From assembly GCA_030762935.1 (NCBI GenBank), contig CM060883.1:33875501-33939500 (forward strand): a DNA stretch of 64,000 bases, read 5' to 3'. The stretch comes from Hymenopus coronatus (taxonomy: Eukaryota; Arthropoda; Insecta; Mantodea; Hymenopodidae). Position 1 is the first letter of the stretch; every line of letters begins with the position of its first letter. Under the pieces are notes generated by a model. That model was not told where the DNA came from. It saw only the letters and a program-made list of their open reading frames with translations, and did not search any database. Shown here piece by piece: positions 45,359 through 57,034 of the stretch. The position numbers and the translations under genes were made by a program.

Positions 45359-45920
45359 AGGTACAATAAATATACTGAAATGAAAATAAAGAAAAAAACT
45401 GTAAACAAAAGTATTATATGTTAAATATTCATGTAGGTTGAAAGCATATTAGTGATATTTAGAATTGAAATGCATATTACTTTCCAGCACATAAAATATT
45501 AATAACAATAAATGAAAGTAGTGATGTATTTATCATGTCAGCAGCAGATTAGGTTTGATTACAAATGTATGTCCTAATTTTCTGCTTGAACAGTATAACG
45601 TTCCGGCAGTCCCTTACGTCTTCAGGGAGGGAATTCCAAAGACGAGCTAAATCTATTGTAAATGATGATGAATAGAAGGTTGTATGGTGAGCAGGTAGAG
45701 CAAGAAGGAAAGAGTGTCGTGAGCGAGTTTCTAGATTATGTCACTCAGAAAGATATTTGAAGCGAACATTTAGATAGTTTGGAATGCGAGATGGAAGGAG
45801 TTGTTAGAGAAATGATAAAGAATGTATTATCCTATCGTACAATACACAAAGCTGTAGATAGTATTACTTTCCAACATTTAACGGTCTTCCCCTTGCTTCG
45901 GGCTATACAACCATTTAAAA
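45359..45920. other. No recognisable feature
   Basis: 45560-45900 has a more balanced composition (GGAATTCCAAAGACGAGC and so on) and could derive from an old coding element, but no motif is secure. Confidence 0.35.
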
Positions 45921-46802
45921 ATCTGATGTGTTACACTCACATAACTTTCTCTAGCTGCTCTTCAAACCACCTACAAAAGATTATTCGTCTTTGTACACAA
46001 TGCTAATTGAGATAAATATTAACAGAATTTTCTTAATACTTACTTCCTTATAAGTAGAAGGTAACAGGGGTTGCGCTATGCTAAAGTGATTGTCAAATGT
46101 TTTAAAAGCTATCGTTATGCGATTGTCATTGCAAATCACTTATTTGCTTGGCCAGGAGTAGAACAAGAAGTTTAAGTACTTCACAATTGAGACCAATAAC
46201 AAGGAATATCTCGGAAACGGTTATCTCCACAACATAAACGTAAGGGACATAAATTGCGTGTTTTGAAGTGATGTACATATCTTTTGCAGTGAGTTTTTTT
46301 CTATCTCTTACGGTTTAGCAGTTAAGCCAAATTCGGCAAAATTCATCGATAATAAAGAGCTCTTCAGTGCTATTCCCAAAAAAAATCGAGATATACGTTT
46401 TATTTTGGATAGAAATAGCTTTAATATACGGGATTTTAATCAAAATCGTTAGAGCCATTTTTAAGAAAATCAACATTTTTTATTTTTTTCATGAAAAGGG
46501 TAGTTTGTGGTGGCTTTTTTTTTTAGAATCTTCGTGTTGCATCCTTGGAAGATACTAAACACCAAATTTAGTATGTAACGTTTTTTTTTCGTTTTGGGGC
46601 TATGTTGTCCACAGACACATACACAGTCAGACACACAAATACATACACGATCCTTTTTTTTAAAAAAAAAAATGCTTTTTTTGGACTCTCGGGACCCCAA
46701 AAAATATATTTCCGGTGAAATCTCGGTATCGAATTTTTGGGTGCATTACAATACTTTCTATATCTCTATGTACATTGTACATACGGGGCTAGAGGAAGTA
46801 AA
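45921..46802 (+). mobile_element. HP860 repeat, subfamily B
   Basis: Starts ATCTGATGTGTTACACTCAC with CTCTAGCTGCTCTTCAAACC. B hairpin CTCTATGTACATTGTACATA, CGGGG, CTAGAGG. CA tract with imperfect units at 46613-46645. Confidence 0.88.
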
Positions 46803-47285
46803 CATTGTAATATACCTGTTTCCCAGCATATTCTTTTATTATACAGCATTGTAGCTGTTCACATTTCAAAATTTTCCACACATTTAGTTTTTGTTTAAAT
46901 AAAACCAAAATTTCCCAGAATGTGCAGCAGTTTTTACTGTAATATTACAAAGAACACAAGTATTCCAATAGCAACACTAACTTTTTATAAAACGTATACC
47001 TTTATCAAAATGATTGATTTTAGAGATTAACAATTCTAACACCTTTTAAAGAATTACAATAATCAATCGGTTATTGAAATATTCCAATTTAAGCTTTTGT
47101 GTTTACTTTAAAGCTCAAGGTCACAACATTTCAATTTTCTCGAAATTTGAGGTGCGCGGAGCAGTTTGATTATGCAATATATTAGTATGATAAAATTTAT
47201 GAAATAATTGATATCGTTCAGATCATTTATCCAATGGAGTATGGTATTCATATTAAAATAAGATCAATGTAATTATAGTAATACT
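46803..47285. other. No recognisable feature
   Basis: AT-rich. Nothing recognised. Confidence 0.35.
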
Positions 47286-47387
47286 TTCAGAAATATAAAA
47301 CTTGAAATATCGCTCCAGGTTTGGAACCTAACGGACCTTTCTTTTTTGAGTTATTCCTGTGAGCACATATAGACACGCGCATACCAC
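47286..47387 (+). mobile_element. HP860 fragment next to a longer copy
   Basis: CCAGGTTTGGAACCTAACGG, CTTTCTTTTTTGAGTTATTC and AGACACGCGCATACCAC correspond to the part just before the CA tract. Confidence 0.55.
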
Positions 47388-48453
47388 ACATTCACATAGC
47401 TTTCTCTACATCTCTGCAATAAATTATTGCTAAAAAGCTTATTCTTATATTTACTTAATGCTAATCGACAACAGATAAGCAGAAAGGGTCTTATTACTTC
47501 CTTTCTTGTAAGTAGACGGGAAATTGTGGAATACCATGGGATAAATCGGCAGTCAAATCTTTTCAAAAGTGGTTGCTTTCTGATTGGAGTTCCTTTGTTT
47601 GTATTGACAGGAGGTGACAAATTCCCGTATAAGAAAAATAGAAGTTTTTTTAAAGCTGAAACTAATAGCAACAGTCAACTCCGTGAAAAAAATATGTAAA
47701 ACATAAATTGTGGGTTTTAAGGAGCTCTAAAATTTTTGTGGTTAATTTTTGTATTATCTATTACGGTTTACCACTTGTGAAAAATTCCGCAAAATTCATT
47801 CAGAATAAACATGTCTTCGGATGCTATTCCCAGAAAATTGAAGATATACGTTTTATTTGTCATGTAAATATTTCAAATATCAAAGATTTTAATCCAAATC
47901 GTTAGAGCCATTTTTCAGAAAATAAAAATGCTCGAAAGCTTTTCATGTAAAGGGTAGTTGGGGGTGGGGAATTTTCTTGATAATTTTCGTGTCACATCCT
48001 TAGATGATACTGAACTTAAATATCCAGTTTGGTATTTTATTAATCTTCATAAAATTACAATTAAATCCACCTTCAAATTATATTTTCAATAATAATCCTA
48101 ATCTCTCTTCAAAATCAATAAATTTAAAGGTAATCAATGTAATATAAGTAATAAATATTCACGACAATAACCTCTAACTCTTCTATTAAATAAACAATCC
48201 AAATAAAAAACATAATTTCATCTTCCAAAATTTATTATTCATGCAAAACGGACATTTCATTTAAAGATATGCTGCCCACACATACGCACACACACTGACA
48301 AACAGACACTCATACCCGGACATTTTTCTAAATTTTTTTGTTTTTTGATTCAGGAGGGGTCCCACATGTATTTCCGGTGAAAACTCGGTATCGAATTTTG
48401 GGTGTATTACTTTACATTCTCTATACACTATGTGCACAGTACGTGTAGAGAAA
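47388..48453 (+). mobile_element. HP860 repeat interrupted by mitochondrial DNA
   Basis: Plus copy: ACATTCACATAGCTTTCTC at the start, middle blocks to CAGTTTGGTATTTTAT (48036), a break of about 210 bp, then AACGGACATTTCATTT, GATATGCTGCCCACAC, CA tract, hairpin and GTGTAGAGAAAC. In other copies the two flanks are continuous (GGTATTTAACGGACTTTTCG). Confidence 0.82.
48037..48246 (-). pseudogene. nad4: Nuclear mitochondrial fragment, probable nad4 3' end
   Basis: The insert within the HP860 copy is T/G-rich on the minus strand. With TGA as Trp and AGA as Ser it reads YCREYLLL, then LHWLPLNLLILKS at 48142-48104, followed soon by a stop. REY...LHWxPLNLLILK is the known C-terminal signature of arthropod NADH dehydrogenase subunit 4. 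Upstream translation is less certain. Stops in the standard code argue against a nuclear gene. The segment carries about the last 40-50 codons plus a short unassigned flank. Confidence 0.6.
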
Positions 48454-48459
48454 CTCATA

Positions 48460-48972
48460 ATGTAAATGATATAAATTGTGTATTTTAATGAGATCTACAG
48501 TTTTTGGGTAGGTCTAAAATGTTTCACCAGTTAATGCAAACATCAACCAGAGTGAAGAGGAATTCAAGCGTTATTCCAGAAAATTTAATATACGCATTTC
48601 ATTTGAAGTGAAATTATTTTAAACATATGATATTTGAAACATTGTTAGAAGCATGTTTGAGAAAACCAAAGATATTTAAAGATGTTACATGTAAAGGGTT
48701 TTTTGGTGTCGGGACATTTTACCTTCATGTCAGATCCTTGGAAGACTCAATACTAAGTTTTACACTTAACAGAGTTACGGTATTTATAGTGACACTCGAG
48801 ACAGACAGATACACAAATATACAGATCAGAGTTTTTGTTAAGAATACTTTTTTTTTTTTTAATTCAGTAATCCTAAAAGCACATATTTCCTTTAAAACCT
48901 CGGTATCAAATTTGTGGGTTGAATGCAACATCTTCTCTACCTACTGTGTACATTGTAGTAGAGAAAGTGGAA
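48460..48972 (+). mobile_element. HP860 repeat, 5'-truncated, diverged
   Basis: Starts at ATAAATTGTGTATTTTAATG, passes TACATGTAAAGGG and AGATCCTTGGAAGACTC, and ends with a third hairpin type (CTCTACCTACTGTGTACATTG, TAGTAGAG) and AAAGTGG. Confidence 0.78.
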
Positions 48973-49147
48973 AGATAGACTCTTATATAAGATGATTCTT
49001 CGTTTCATATTTAAAATTCCATCTTAAAACACGACATTTCTCTGTATTGAAAATTGTTCAGAGACAGAGATGGTTTGTTTTTGTACACCCTTAAAATGAT
49101 ATATGTGAAAATATATGTTACAATTGTTGGTAACTGTTCCTTAATTT

Positions 49148-49374
49148 AGGGTAGTTAGACCACTCGCCTCTCACCTAGATGATCCGGGTTCGATCCAAAG
49201 GTGGACAAAGTGGCGCAGGGGCGGATTTTCTCAGAGTTCCCTCGCCATCGCATTCAACCGGTACCCCATCTTCATTCTATGAATCACTAGTGTCATCGCC
49301 TGTGGTGCCACAAGTAGTAAAAGCGGGCGTTAAACACCACTAAAGAAACAAAAAAAAAACTAAAAAAAAAAAAA
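49148..49374 (+). mobile_element. SINE-1, 5' end shortened
   Basis: GGTAGTTAGACCACTCGCC, GATCCGGGTTCGATCC (B box), GTGGACAAAGTGGCGCAGG, ATCGCATTCAACCGGTACCC, AAGCGGGCGTTAAACACCAC and a long interrupted A tail. Confidence 0.85.
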
Positions 49375-49734
49375 CGAAATAGTGTGTTTAAAACGGCACG
49401 AAACACCCATAAGCTTAGCGCAGCATGTTCAGAACTGAAAGAAAGAAAAGAAGGATAAAACTCTTTCTGTTTTATTGGTTCGCTAATATAATTTCGTATG
49501 GATTTGTAACAATATACACATACTGCATAAAATACCCAACTTAACAATGCTACTTTCTTTTTATTTATGTATTTTTTAAATTTATTTATTCATTTTGTTA
49601 GTTATAAAAGGTATAAGTTGTATTATAAATACAGTATATCAGTTCACAATTTTTTTATATATAGTTATGAGCTATGTTGTCTGTGCGTTTAAATTAAACA
49701 TGTGCAGGAAGATGGTAACAAAATGAGGTTTTGT
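49375..49734. other. No recognisable feature
   Basis: AT-rich, nothing recognised. Confidence 0.35.
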
Positions 49735-51018
49735 AAGCGCTATAGAATGAACAAGGCAAAAGCTGTTGCCGACTGCAGTGAAAGACGCTTATGTTTTTGC
49801 AGATCTTCTCTTGCTGCTCTAAGATGACAACGTAAACCGTCGACGCTGGGATGCGTTTCAGACAGCATATAATGCTGAAAGCCTAGAGCGAGCCACACCT
49901 GTGCGAAGCGGTCGGTAGTACTTCGAGTCTCTAGTTGTAGTAATGTGCCGAGCATAATCGTTGGGATTTTGCGAAGGAGCAAGACGGTGCAATTGCGAAA
50001 CAACCCAGTGCCAGATCTGTCGTGCTGTTGTGCAGAGTATCCCGCACACCGCAAATGTTGCATGTGGGGGTCCTCACCATGTTGTATCGGACTTTTTTAT
50101 CCTCTGTAGCCACATCATTGATGACCAAATATGCGCACGTAGTCCACTCCGTAGATATGTTGCGCAAATGGATGTCCTGACACCAGGGTCTGTTGGGCAT
50201 CAATGCCATCCAAAACATGGAGTGCTCTCTTAAAACCCGCAGGAAGAGCCCGAAATGGAGTTCCAAGAGAATTTCTGAAGGGTTCCCAAAATGCTATTTC
50301 TTGTATCTCCCCATATCCCCTAGTGGCAAGTATAATATATTTAACAAGAAGCGCTTTACTCTTAGATCCCACTGCAATTAAACCTAAGCCGCCTTCGTTA
50401 CGTTTTCGCCACCATTGGGTTTTAGCTACACGAAAGGGTTGTGCTCTCCATAGATAGTATCCAATAAGTCGCTCAATTCGGGGGACGTGTTTTTCAGGCA
50501 TGGGTAGTATCTGCGCCATATACCATAATTTTGCTAAAACAAACTGATTGATATGCCACACTTTCTGTAGAAGGTTCAAGTTCCGACCAAAATGTGCAGT
50601 GGTATTCAGCCGAAGCAAATTTATTTTGTGATCCTAGTTGCGAGCAATCATCGATGTAAACGGCTTGGAGAAGATGATCCCGAGAATCTTGACACTATAT
50701 TGTATCGGGATATCGAGAAATGTATGATCGGGCGGCCACGATCCAAGAGGGAGCAGTTGCGACTTCGCGATGTTCATTTTGGCATTAGAAGCTGCCTCAT
50801 AAAGTGTGATGGCGGAATGTACCAAGGCTAAGGCCTCACGTCTACGGATGAGCAGCGTGATAACTTGAACATATATTTAAGTCGATCGCAAAGCCATAAA
50901 AATGCAGCACTGACATAGCCGCGATTCTTCGGCAACTTCTCCGACGGTTCTGTTGTGCGGATAGCTTCAAGCCTCCCGGAGGAGCTTGAGGAGTTAGCTG
51001 TTCGGCACATATTGAATA
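49735..51018 (-). pseudogene. LINE ORF2 C-terminal half with zinc-knuckle region, degraded
   Basis: On the minus strand, three frames supply consecutive parts of one protein: 50825-50634 (MNIAKSQLLPLGSW, then VKILGIIFSKPF: end of the RT palm and thumb), 50618-50115 (QFVLAKLWYMAQILPMPEKH, then IGYYLWRAQPF, then RNEGGLGLIAV), and 50266-49931 (PTCNICGVRDTLHNSTT, a Cys/His cluster like zf-RVT). The LWY.AQ...LP and GGLGL motifs are typical of LINE ORF2 proteins. Sequence at 50830-51018 may be more N-terminal. The YADD box is not seen. Several frameshifts; dead. The clade cannot be fixed by eye. Confidence 0.75.
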
Positions 51019-51019
51019 A

Positions 51020-51290
51020 TTGCCGGTCCCGTGGCCGCGCTCACTGAAGTGCCTCGCTTTGGTGCTTCGTGGCACATGGGATCGTTGGTTCGAGTACTGC
51101 CTAGGGCATGGATGTTTCTGTGTTTGTGAATGTGTATATTTCTGTGTATGTATTTTTAAAAGGAAAACGTTAAAAATTAATAGGTCAAATAAGGAAATGT
51201 AGGAAACTGGAAAAAACAGGAAAAAGGAATACAGCACCGGAGTCCTGACAAGCCTCCGGAACTGTATTTTTTAAATAAAAGAAAAAAAAT
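51020..51290 (+). mobile_element. SINE-5
   Basis: CCGGTCCCGTGGCCGCGCTC, TGGTTCGAGTACTGCC (B box, diverged), GGAAAACGTTAAAAATTAAT, AGCACCGGAGTCCTGAC, and a tail TTTAAATAAAAGAAAAA. It abuts the LINE fragment, which it may have truncated. Confidence 0.87.
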
Positions 51291-51855
51291 ATTCAGTTCT
51301 GGATCTCCAGACTGTAAACTCTAAAGTTTGCAGTCACTTTTGTAATCGTTTATAGATACGTAACAAAAAAGGAACATGCTTCACTTAAACATACAAATCA
51401 ACTCATTAAATTCAAAGGAACCTTAACCTTTGTTCACGTCTGCATTTCAAACTGGTAACCGAAGCGTATCACCGTTAAAGGAACGCTTCTGGTTTCCGCT
51501 CCAGTGGAATGCAGCTTGCTGCATTAGATTCCCAAAGGAAATCAAGAAAGGAGAGAGGATCCAAAGAATGCTAAACTGCATCTGGAGAAAGACGGCTACA
51601 TTCTGCATCTCCTGCATTTGCCTCTCAAAGGAAACAGAGATGTTATGCAATAACCACAAACTGGGTCTTATATTTAGGTATACTAACGGATGCTGTGTGC
51701 CTGCAGATGTTAAACTAGTTTCCCCGTGCAGATCTAACCGAGTTTCCTAATATCAGTGCGTAATGAATTCCTTTTATTACTTTTTTCTGAACTAGTAGGA
51801 GTCTTATTGATATTTCCTTCTTTAACAAAGAAAGCTCTTCGTTCCTGTTTGGATA
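51291..51855. other. No recognisable feature
   Basis: The 106-residue frame at 51430-51750 has no recognisable domain; it is compositionally less AT-rich than its flanks. Confidence 0.35.
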
Positions 51856-51863
51856 GTCTGGAC
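51856..51863 (+). repeat. hAT target-site duplication, left
   Basis: GTCTGGAC, one mismatch to GTCTAGAC at 52526-52533. Eight bases is the usual hAT duplication length. Confidence 0.75.
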
Positions 51864-52525
51864 CAGTGATGGCCAATCAGTAATGCACTGAGGGTCAGGA
51901 AAATTAATAGTATAACTATATTAAAAATAAAATAACAGCTATGGCAACTTAAGAGTATATTATTTTTAATAGTATTACATGCACAGTGAAGGAACAAACA
52001 TTGTCTTTTACTAGGAACAATAAGTTTTGTCAAAATATTATACAAGAGATTTAAAATCCACTTCCAGTTTTGATGTTACAATCTTAGAAATATGGGATAA
52101 TATTGAATCAGTTAATCCGTTTCTGGACTTTGATTCCACTAGTTACATAGCAGAGAAGGCAGTTCACATATGGAAGTATGTTTTAAAGCCCAGTTTCTAA
52201 GATGTGGAAAACGTTCGTTTGAAATGAGTTTACAGAAATGAACATCAGTTGCCTCTGTTGTTTGAAGAGATGAATCTCATTGGAGCTCACGTAGAGCTCA
52301 CACTCCAGATCCTCGGGCTGGCACTCTACTTTACATCTCATTGCATTGTTGAAAAGTTCCATCTGTGATCGAAATACTTAAAAATCTTGAAATCTACCAT
52401 CGAGTTCTAAAATGCGATCTCTGCAGGGAGTTATAAAAAGCAATAAATCATATATTCATTAGTGGGCCAGATGAAACATACTCACCGGCGGATTGGGACC
52501 GCGGGCCGCCATTTGAACATCGCTG
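51864..52525 (-). mobile_element. hAT-superfamily transposon, deleted
   Basis: 662 bp from CAGTGATGGCCAATCAG to GCCATTTGAACATCGCTG. The ends read CAGTGATGGCC and, reversed, CAGCGATGTTC, fitting short imperfect hAT terminal repeats. On the minus strand around 52270-52360 the frame MELFNNAMRCKVECQPEDLE resembles the C-terminal region of ZBED/GTF2IRD2-type hAT transposases (a weak match by eye). Most of the transposase is missing, so it is non-autonomous. Confidence 0.75.
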
Positions 52526-52533
52526 GTCTAGAC
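52526..52533 (+). repeat. hAT target-site duplication, right
   Basis: GTCTAGAC directly after the terminal CTG. Confidence 0.75.
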
Positions 52534-52629
52534 GACCACTATCCACTACATAGCTGGCGCTAAAGGACTGTCTGATGCTATAATAAGATGATGACAGTAT
52601 TAATATAAATAATAAAATAATAAAGGAGT

Positions 52630-52915
52630 GTTATTTATGGACGCTCTTTAACTGTAGTGGTTCTCAGCGTCCCTTTCTATACTGGGCGGGAAAAAACGCT
52701 TACTTTTGCTCAGAGGCCTCTCTATCAAGCTTGAGGTTCTTTTACTTGCCGTAAATCTACGACACGGGACCAACGACTTTATTTTCTTTCCGAAGGAAGC
52801 CATGCTAACGATTTATACGCCCGAAAAAAGCCATCGTCCTCCACTGGGTTTGAACCCGCGACCTTGGTGGGTATATGAAGTTAGCATGGTAATCATTACA
52901 CCACGGAGGGCGACA
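52630..52915 (-). mobile_element. SINE-4
   Basis: Minus strand: CCTCCGTGGTGTAATGATTACC (A box), GTCGCGGGTTCAAACCCAG (B box), TTTTTTCGGGCGTATAAATC, GGTCCCGTGTCGTAGATTTA, and the 3' part TAAAGAGCGTCCATAAATAA. Confidence 0.9.
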
Positions 52916-52919
52916 ATTT

Positions 52920-53145
52920 AAGTAATAATAATATAAATAATAATATTGTAAATAATAAATATAAATATTATTAATAATATAAATAATAACAATAATGGCA
53001 ACGAAAATAATGACTGACAATACTGCTAATATAATAATATAACATAACAATAAAATACTAATAATATATTGCAATAATATAATAAAATAAAATAATAATA
53101 AAATAGTATAATAAGATAATAATGTAATATAATGATAATGTGTTG
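52920..53145. repeat. (AAT)-rich low-complexity tract
   Basis: Degenerate AATAAT/ATAATA runs after the SINE-4 head. The minus frame here is simple-sequence translation. Confidence 0.85.
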
Positions 53146-53244
53146 TAGGTTTAAGAATATAATTCTCCTAAAAACATTAACTGTGAAATAGCAATCCTTT
53201 TCACTTATATTTAATTTTAGTCTTAAAACAAGAACAAAATTGAT

Positions 53245-54068
53245 TTAGCAAATTCACATGAATTTCTCTGTTCAACAAATTATTACCAACATATTCATGT
53301 CTTATATCCCTATTCTACTATCTTATTAATCGCTATAACATATTTTGTAAAAATGTTTTATTACACATTTCCTTGTATATACAATAAAATAGGCTTAAGT
53401 TGTTTCGAAACAATGCTCCAATTTCGATAAAATTAAACGTTTTGGAGATTACAAAAGCTGATTTCTCACAGCTAATTAGGGTAAATATATAAAAATGTAA
53501 TATTAAAAATCTATTTTAAACACATTTGCTGTAAACCTGAGCTTTTATGTGAATGTTTTTAAAAATGCATCAGTATTCATTTTTAGAACAATAATATACA
53601 CAGTAAAATTGTTGTTTTAAGGACCATGTAAGTTATAATTTTGATACATGGTAAAATATCACTATTATTGTGTATAATAACTGGTATAAGCTTTACTAAG
53701 ATATCAAATTTCACAGATGCTTCTGCTTAACTTCTTAAACACATGTATTTTAATTAAAGCTACATTTTGAGAAAATACAAATTTCAAAACATTTTCTTAT
53801 TTACAGGATGATTTGGTTTGGATATTTTCTTGCAAATCTTCGTGTTACATGGTTGCAATAAGCTGAACCTAAATAACAGAATTTGCTATTTATCCGACTA
53901 TTCTGTTTGACTTTTGTAGTTGAGGCACATATGGACATTTTTTTTTAAGAATGCCTTTTTTTTTGAGATTCATTTGACATCATAACATAATTTCTAGTAA
54001 GATTTCAAAATCTAATTTTTGGATGGAATGCAGTACTTTCTCTATTTACTGTGCATTGTGGAGAAACC
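53245..54068 (+). mobile_element. Old HP860 repeat
   Basis: Plus copy, recognisable by AGCAAATTCACATGAATTTC, TCTGTTCAACAAATTATTAC, TCTTGCAAATCTTCGTGTTAC and GGATGGAATGCAGTACTTTC, ending near GTGGAGAAACC. Divergence is high throughout. Confidence 0.7.
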
Positions 54069-54117
54069 TATTTTATAAGATATAAAGATAAATTAGGATG
54101 GCAGGCGCATTCACTTG

Positions 54118-54150
54118 AACTCTAAAGCTAAAGCTAAAGCTAAAGATAAA
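54118..54150. repeat. (AAAGCT)n short tandem
   Basis: Four to five AAAGCT units directly following the old HP860 copy. Confidence 0.8.
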
Positions 54151-54181
54151 CTAACTGATATAATTTTCATTTAAATGTTTT

Positions 54182-54385
54182 TTTCACAAGCCGCAGTAGG
54201 ACAGAAGTTGGATAGGCAGAGTCAAACTGAAAACGTCAATGCCATAGCCGGGATTTGAATTACGGATCTCCCAGTATCTAGTCGGTTGCACTACCACTGA
54301 GCTGACAAGGCAACATATCGGCACGGCACTAAATTCCTCAACTGACTCTTATGTTTCCTGGTAACCACAAGGTGATCTCAAATTA
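54182..54385 (-). mobile_element. SINE-3, near full length
   Basis: Minus strand: leader GATCACCTTGTGGTTACCAG, ATAAGAGTCAGTTGAGG, ATTTAGTGCCGTGCCG, A box TCAGCTCAGTGGTAGTGC, B box CCGTAATTCAAATCCCGG, CTATGGCATTGACG, and a tail with TTTTCAGTTTGACTCTGCC, ATCCAACTTCTGTCC. Confidence 0.85.
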
Positions 54386-54401
54386 TTTAATGTTCATTTA
54401 C

Positions 54402-54475
54402 TTTTTTTTTCACACCAGCCATATGTTGGACAGAAGTTTGATAGACAAGAGTCAGGCTGAAAAATGATATAGCAT
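54402..54475 (-). mobile_element. SINE-3 tail fragment
   Basis: CAGCCATATGTTGGACAGAAG, GATAGACAAGAGTCAGGCTG repeats the tail of the neighbouring SINE-3 in the same orientation. Confidence 0.65.
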
Positions 54476-54777
54476 TGTTAGAACTTCGAAGAACCTATGG
54501 GGAAAATTATTTTTAAGTTAACAGAGAAATAGTTATACAGAATAATCTTTTCAGGAGAGACATTTTCATTATTATAAAATTCTTGGTAAGAAAATATTTT
54601 CGGAAAGAAGAAACAGCAAATGAAATCCCTTTTCTACACATTAGAATATGACGCGCGAACAGATTACAGAGTGGAAGGCGCTCTCCCTTGTTTATTTGGG
54701 TGTGTTCGTAAATTTGGAGAATTCTTTGTTTTGCCTAGAACGGTTTCTTCTGCACCCATCACAGCTATTATACATGT

Positions 54778-54778
54778 A

Positions 54779-54816
<38 letters not shown>

Positions 54817-55240
54817 TGTTTTTAATATTGTTATTGTTGTTATTATAGGTTTTATTTTTGTTGTTGTTATTGTTGTTATTATTGATTATTCTTATTGTTA
54901 ATTGTTATTTTTGTTAATTATTATTCATATTATTGTTTATTATTATTGTTAATTAATATTATTATAATTATTATAAATATTATTGTAATTATTATTGTTA
55001 ATTATTATTATTGTTAATTATTATAATTATTGTTAATTAGTATAATAATTATTGTTAATTAGTATAATTATTGTTAATTATTATAATTATTATTGTTAAT
55101 TAGTATAATTATTATTGTTAATTAGTATAATTATTATCGTTAATTAGTATAATTATTATCGTTAATTAGTATAATTATTATCGTTAATTAGTATAATTAT
55201 TATTGTTAATTATTTATTATTGTTATGATTATAATAAATG
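54778..55240. repeat. (ATT)n microsatellite and AT-rich minisatellite
   Basis: Starts as perfect (ATT)n, becomes GTT/ATT mixtures, then a unit of about 22 bp (ATTATTATCGTTAATTAGTA) repeated several times at 55090-55205. The frame at 54620-54901 translates this tract. Confidence 0.9.
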
Positions 55241-55244
55241 TGCT

Positions 55245-56014
55245 CTATTATAAGGAAAACTTGGTTAGGAATATGGCAAGATAACAGGCTGGGCTGATGT
55301 ATAACCATATTATTTGTATGTATGCTTAGTATAAATAAATATCTATTTTTTAGACCTCACTTTCTTCTCAATGATCTATTATTGCAAAGAGATATATACA
55401 AGCCCAGGTTGACTGCGAGAGCTAAAATGCAATTTAAATCACCAGAGTGTTGTATGTCAAAACTGAAAGCACAAATAGATAACTAACACTAAGGAATCCA
55501 GTTTGAACAACGCCCTAAATCCTAGTAATAAGTTGAGGATACAATAATGGATTTTAAAGTTATTATTTGCAGTAATACCTGAGAGATTCATGTATTACAT
55601 ACGAACAAGCTAAATTTTCCTGTTTGCCATGTAAACAAATGCTTATAAAAGGAGAAGCTTATTGTCCTTGGTTCATGGCCCGGGATGTCATATTTAGTAG
55701 GAGCGGTGGTACTAAACGTTGCGAGTATACGTGACCGTTGGGATTAAACGATGGGATTATACGTGACCAGAGGGAGTGACCAAGCTATTATATGCACTCA
55801 GTGGGACTAAACGCAATTGCTGTGATTGAGCGCCACTACCTCCCTCTGCTTTATGTTGGAAATCCAGCCAGATATGGAATTGCAGCCGAAAACATTTAAA
55901 CAATTCCGACAAGCGTAGAGAATGACATTGTTGTACTGACACTGTTTGTAAAAGTGCAGAATCTCTACTTGAAAATCCTAGTTCATTTCACAAGCTGGAA
56001 TTCCAACAATAAAA
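55245..56014. other. No gene; short ~31-bp tandem inside
   Basis: 55705-55768 holds two diverged units, ACTAAACG...GAGTATACGTGACC and ATTAAACG...GATTATACGTGACC; a third partial unit (GTGGGACTAAACG) is at 55801-55813. No coding domain. Confidence 0.6.
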
Positions 56015-56812
56015 ATCTAATGTATTCCATTCACATGGCTTTCTCTACATCTCTGCAACTAATTATTTACTCTGCTTCTATTTACTTCAGTTTAATCGAG
56101 AAGAAATTAGTAGAAATAGTCCTATTACTTGCTTCCTTGTAAGTAGAAGCGAAATAAGGGAGTACCATAGGTTAAAGTGATAGTCAAAAGCTGGTTGCTA
56201 CATGACTGAAATTCCTTGTTTGTATGGACAGGAGTTGACACATTCCTGTATGAGAAAAGTATACATTTTTCAAAGCTGAAACCAAAAGCAAGGAATATGT
56301 CAAAAACAACCATCTCCACGAAAAAAATGTATGTAACATAAATTGTGTGTTTTAACCTGCTCTACATTTTTTGTGTGGTAAGTTTTTGTCTATCTCTTAC
56401 GGTTTAGCAGTTATATAAAATTCCGGAAAATTCACTCAGAATAAATTAGACTTCAGAACCTATTTTAATCAAAATCGTTAAGAGCCATTTTTTAGAAAAT
56501 CAAAATTTTCGAAAAAAGTTCCATGTAAAGGGTAGTTTCGGTTGGGGGGATTTTTCTCAAAATCTTTGTGTAGTATCTCTGGAAGATTCTAAACTTAAAT
56601 ACCAAGTTTGGTATTTTACAGAATTTTCGATTTTGAGTTATTCGTGTTCACAGACACACGGACACACACACGGACCTTTTTCTGAAAATACTTCTTTTAG
56701 ATAAAGGAGATCCTAAAACATATTTCCGGTGAAATCTCGGTATCGAATTTTTGGTGGAGTGCAATACCTTCTCTATGCACTATGTACATAGTTCGCATAG
56801 AGAGAGTAAAAA
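56015..56812 (+). mobile_element. HP860 repeat with internal deletion
   Basis: Starts ATCTAATGTATTCCATTCAC and ends hairpin plus AGAGAGAGTAAAAA. The AAATTCAAGATATACATTTT block is missing (TTCAGAACCTATTTTAATC). CA tract at 56654-56672. Confidence 0.88.
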
Positions 56813-57034
56813 TAGACGTAAGTAGTTTTCAATAAAACTTATCGTGAAATATTGAAACAACTTGAAACTCGCATGTTTACCTATTGAACTCCTGTCCTAT
56901 ATAAAGCTTGTGTGAAAAAAACAAACTAAATCAATAATATTTGACCATAATAGTTTCCTATACTATGAATCATGGGAATTAAAGTATTTACAACATTGTA
57001 AGTCACCATTGAGGTATATCATCTCAAAATCATT

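Noticed and set aside
49740..50063. A separate host gene on the minus strand
   Set aside because: The frames line up with the C-terminal end of the LINE protein and continue its degraded sequence.
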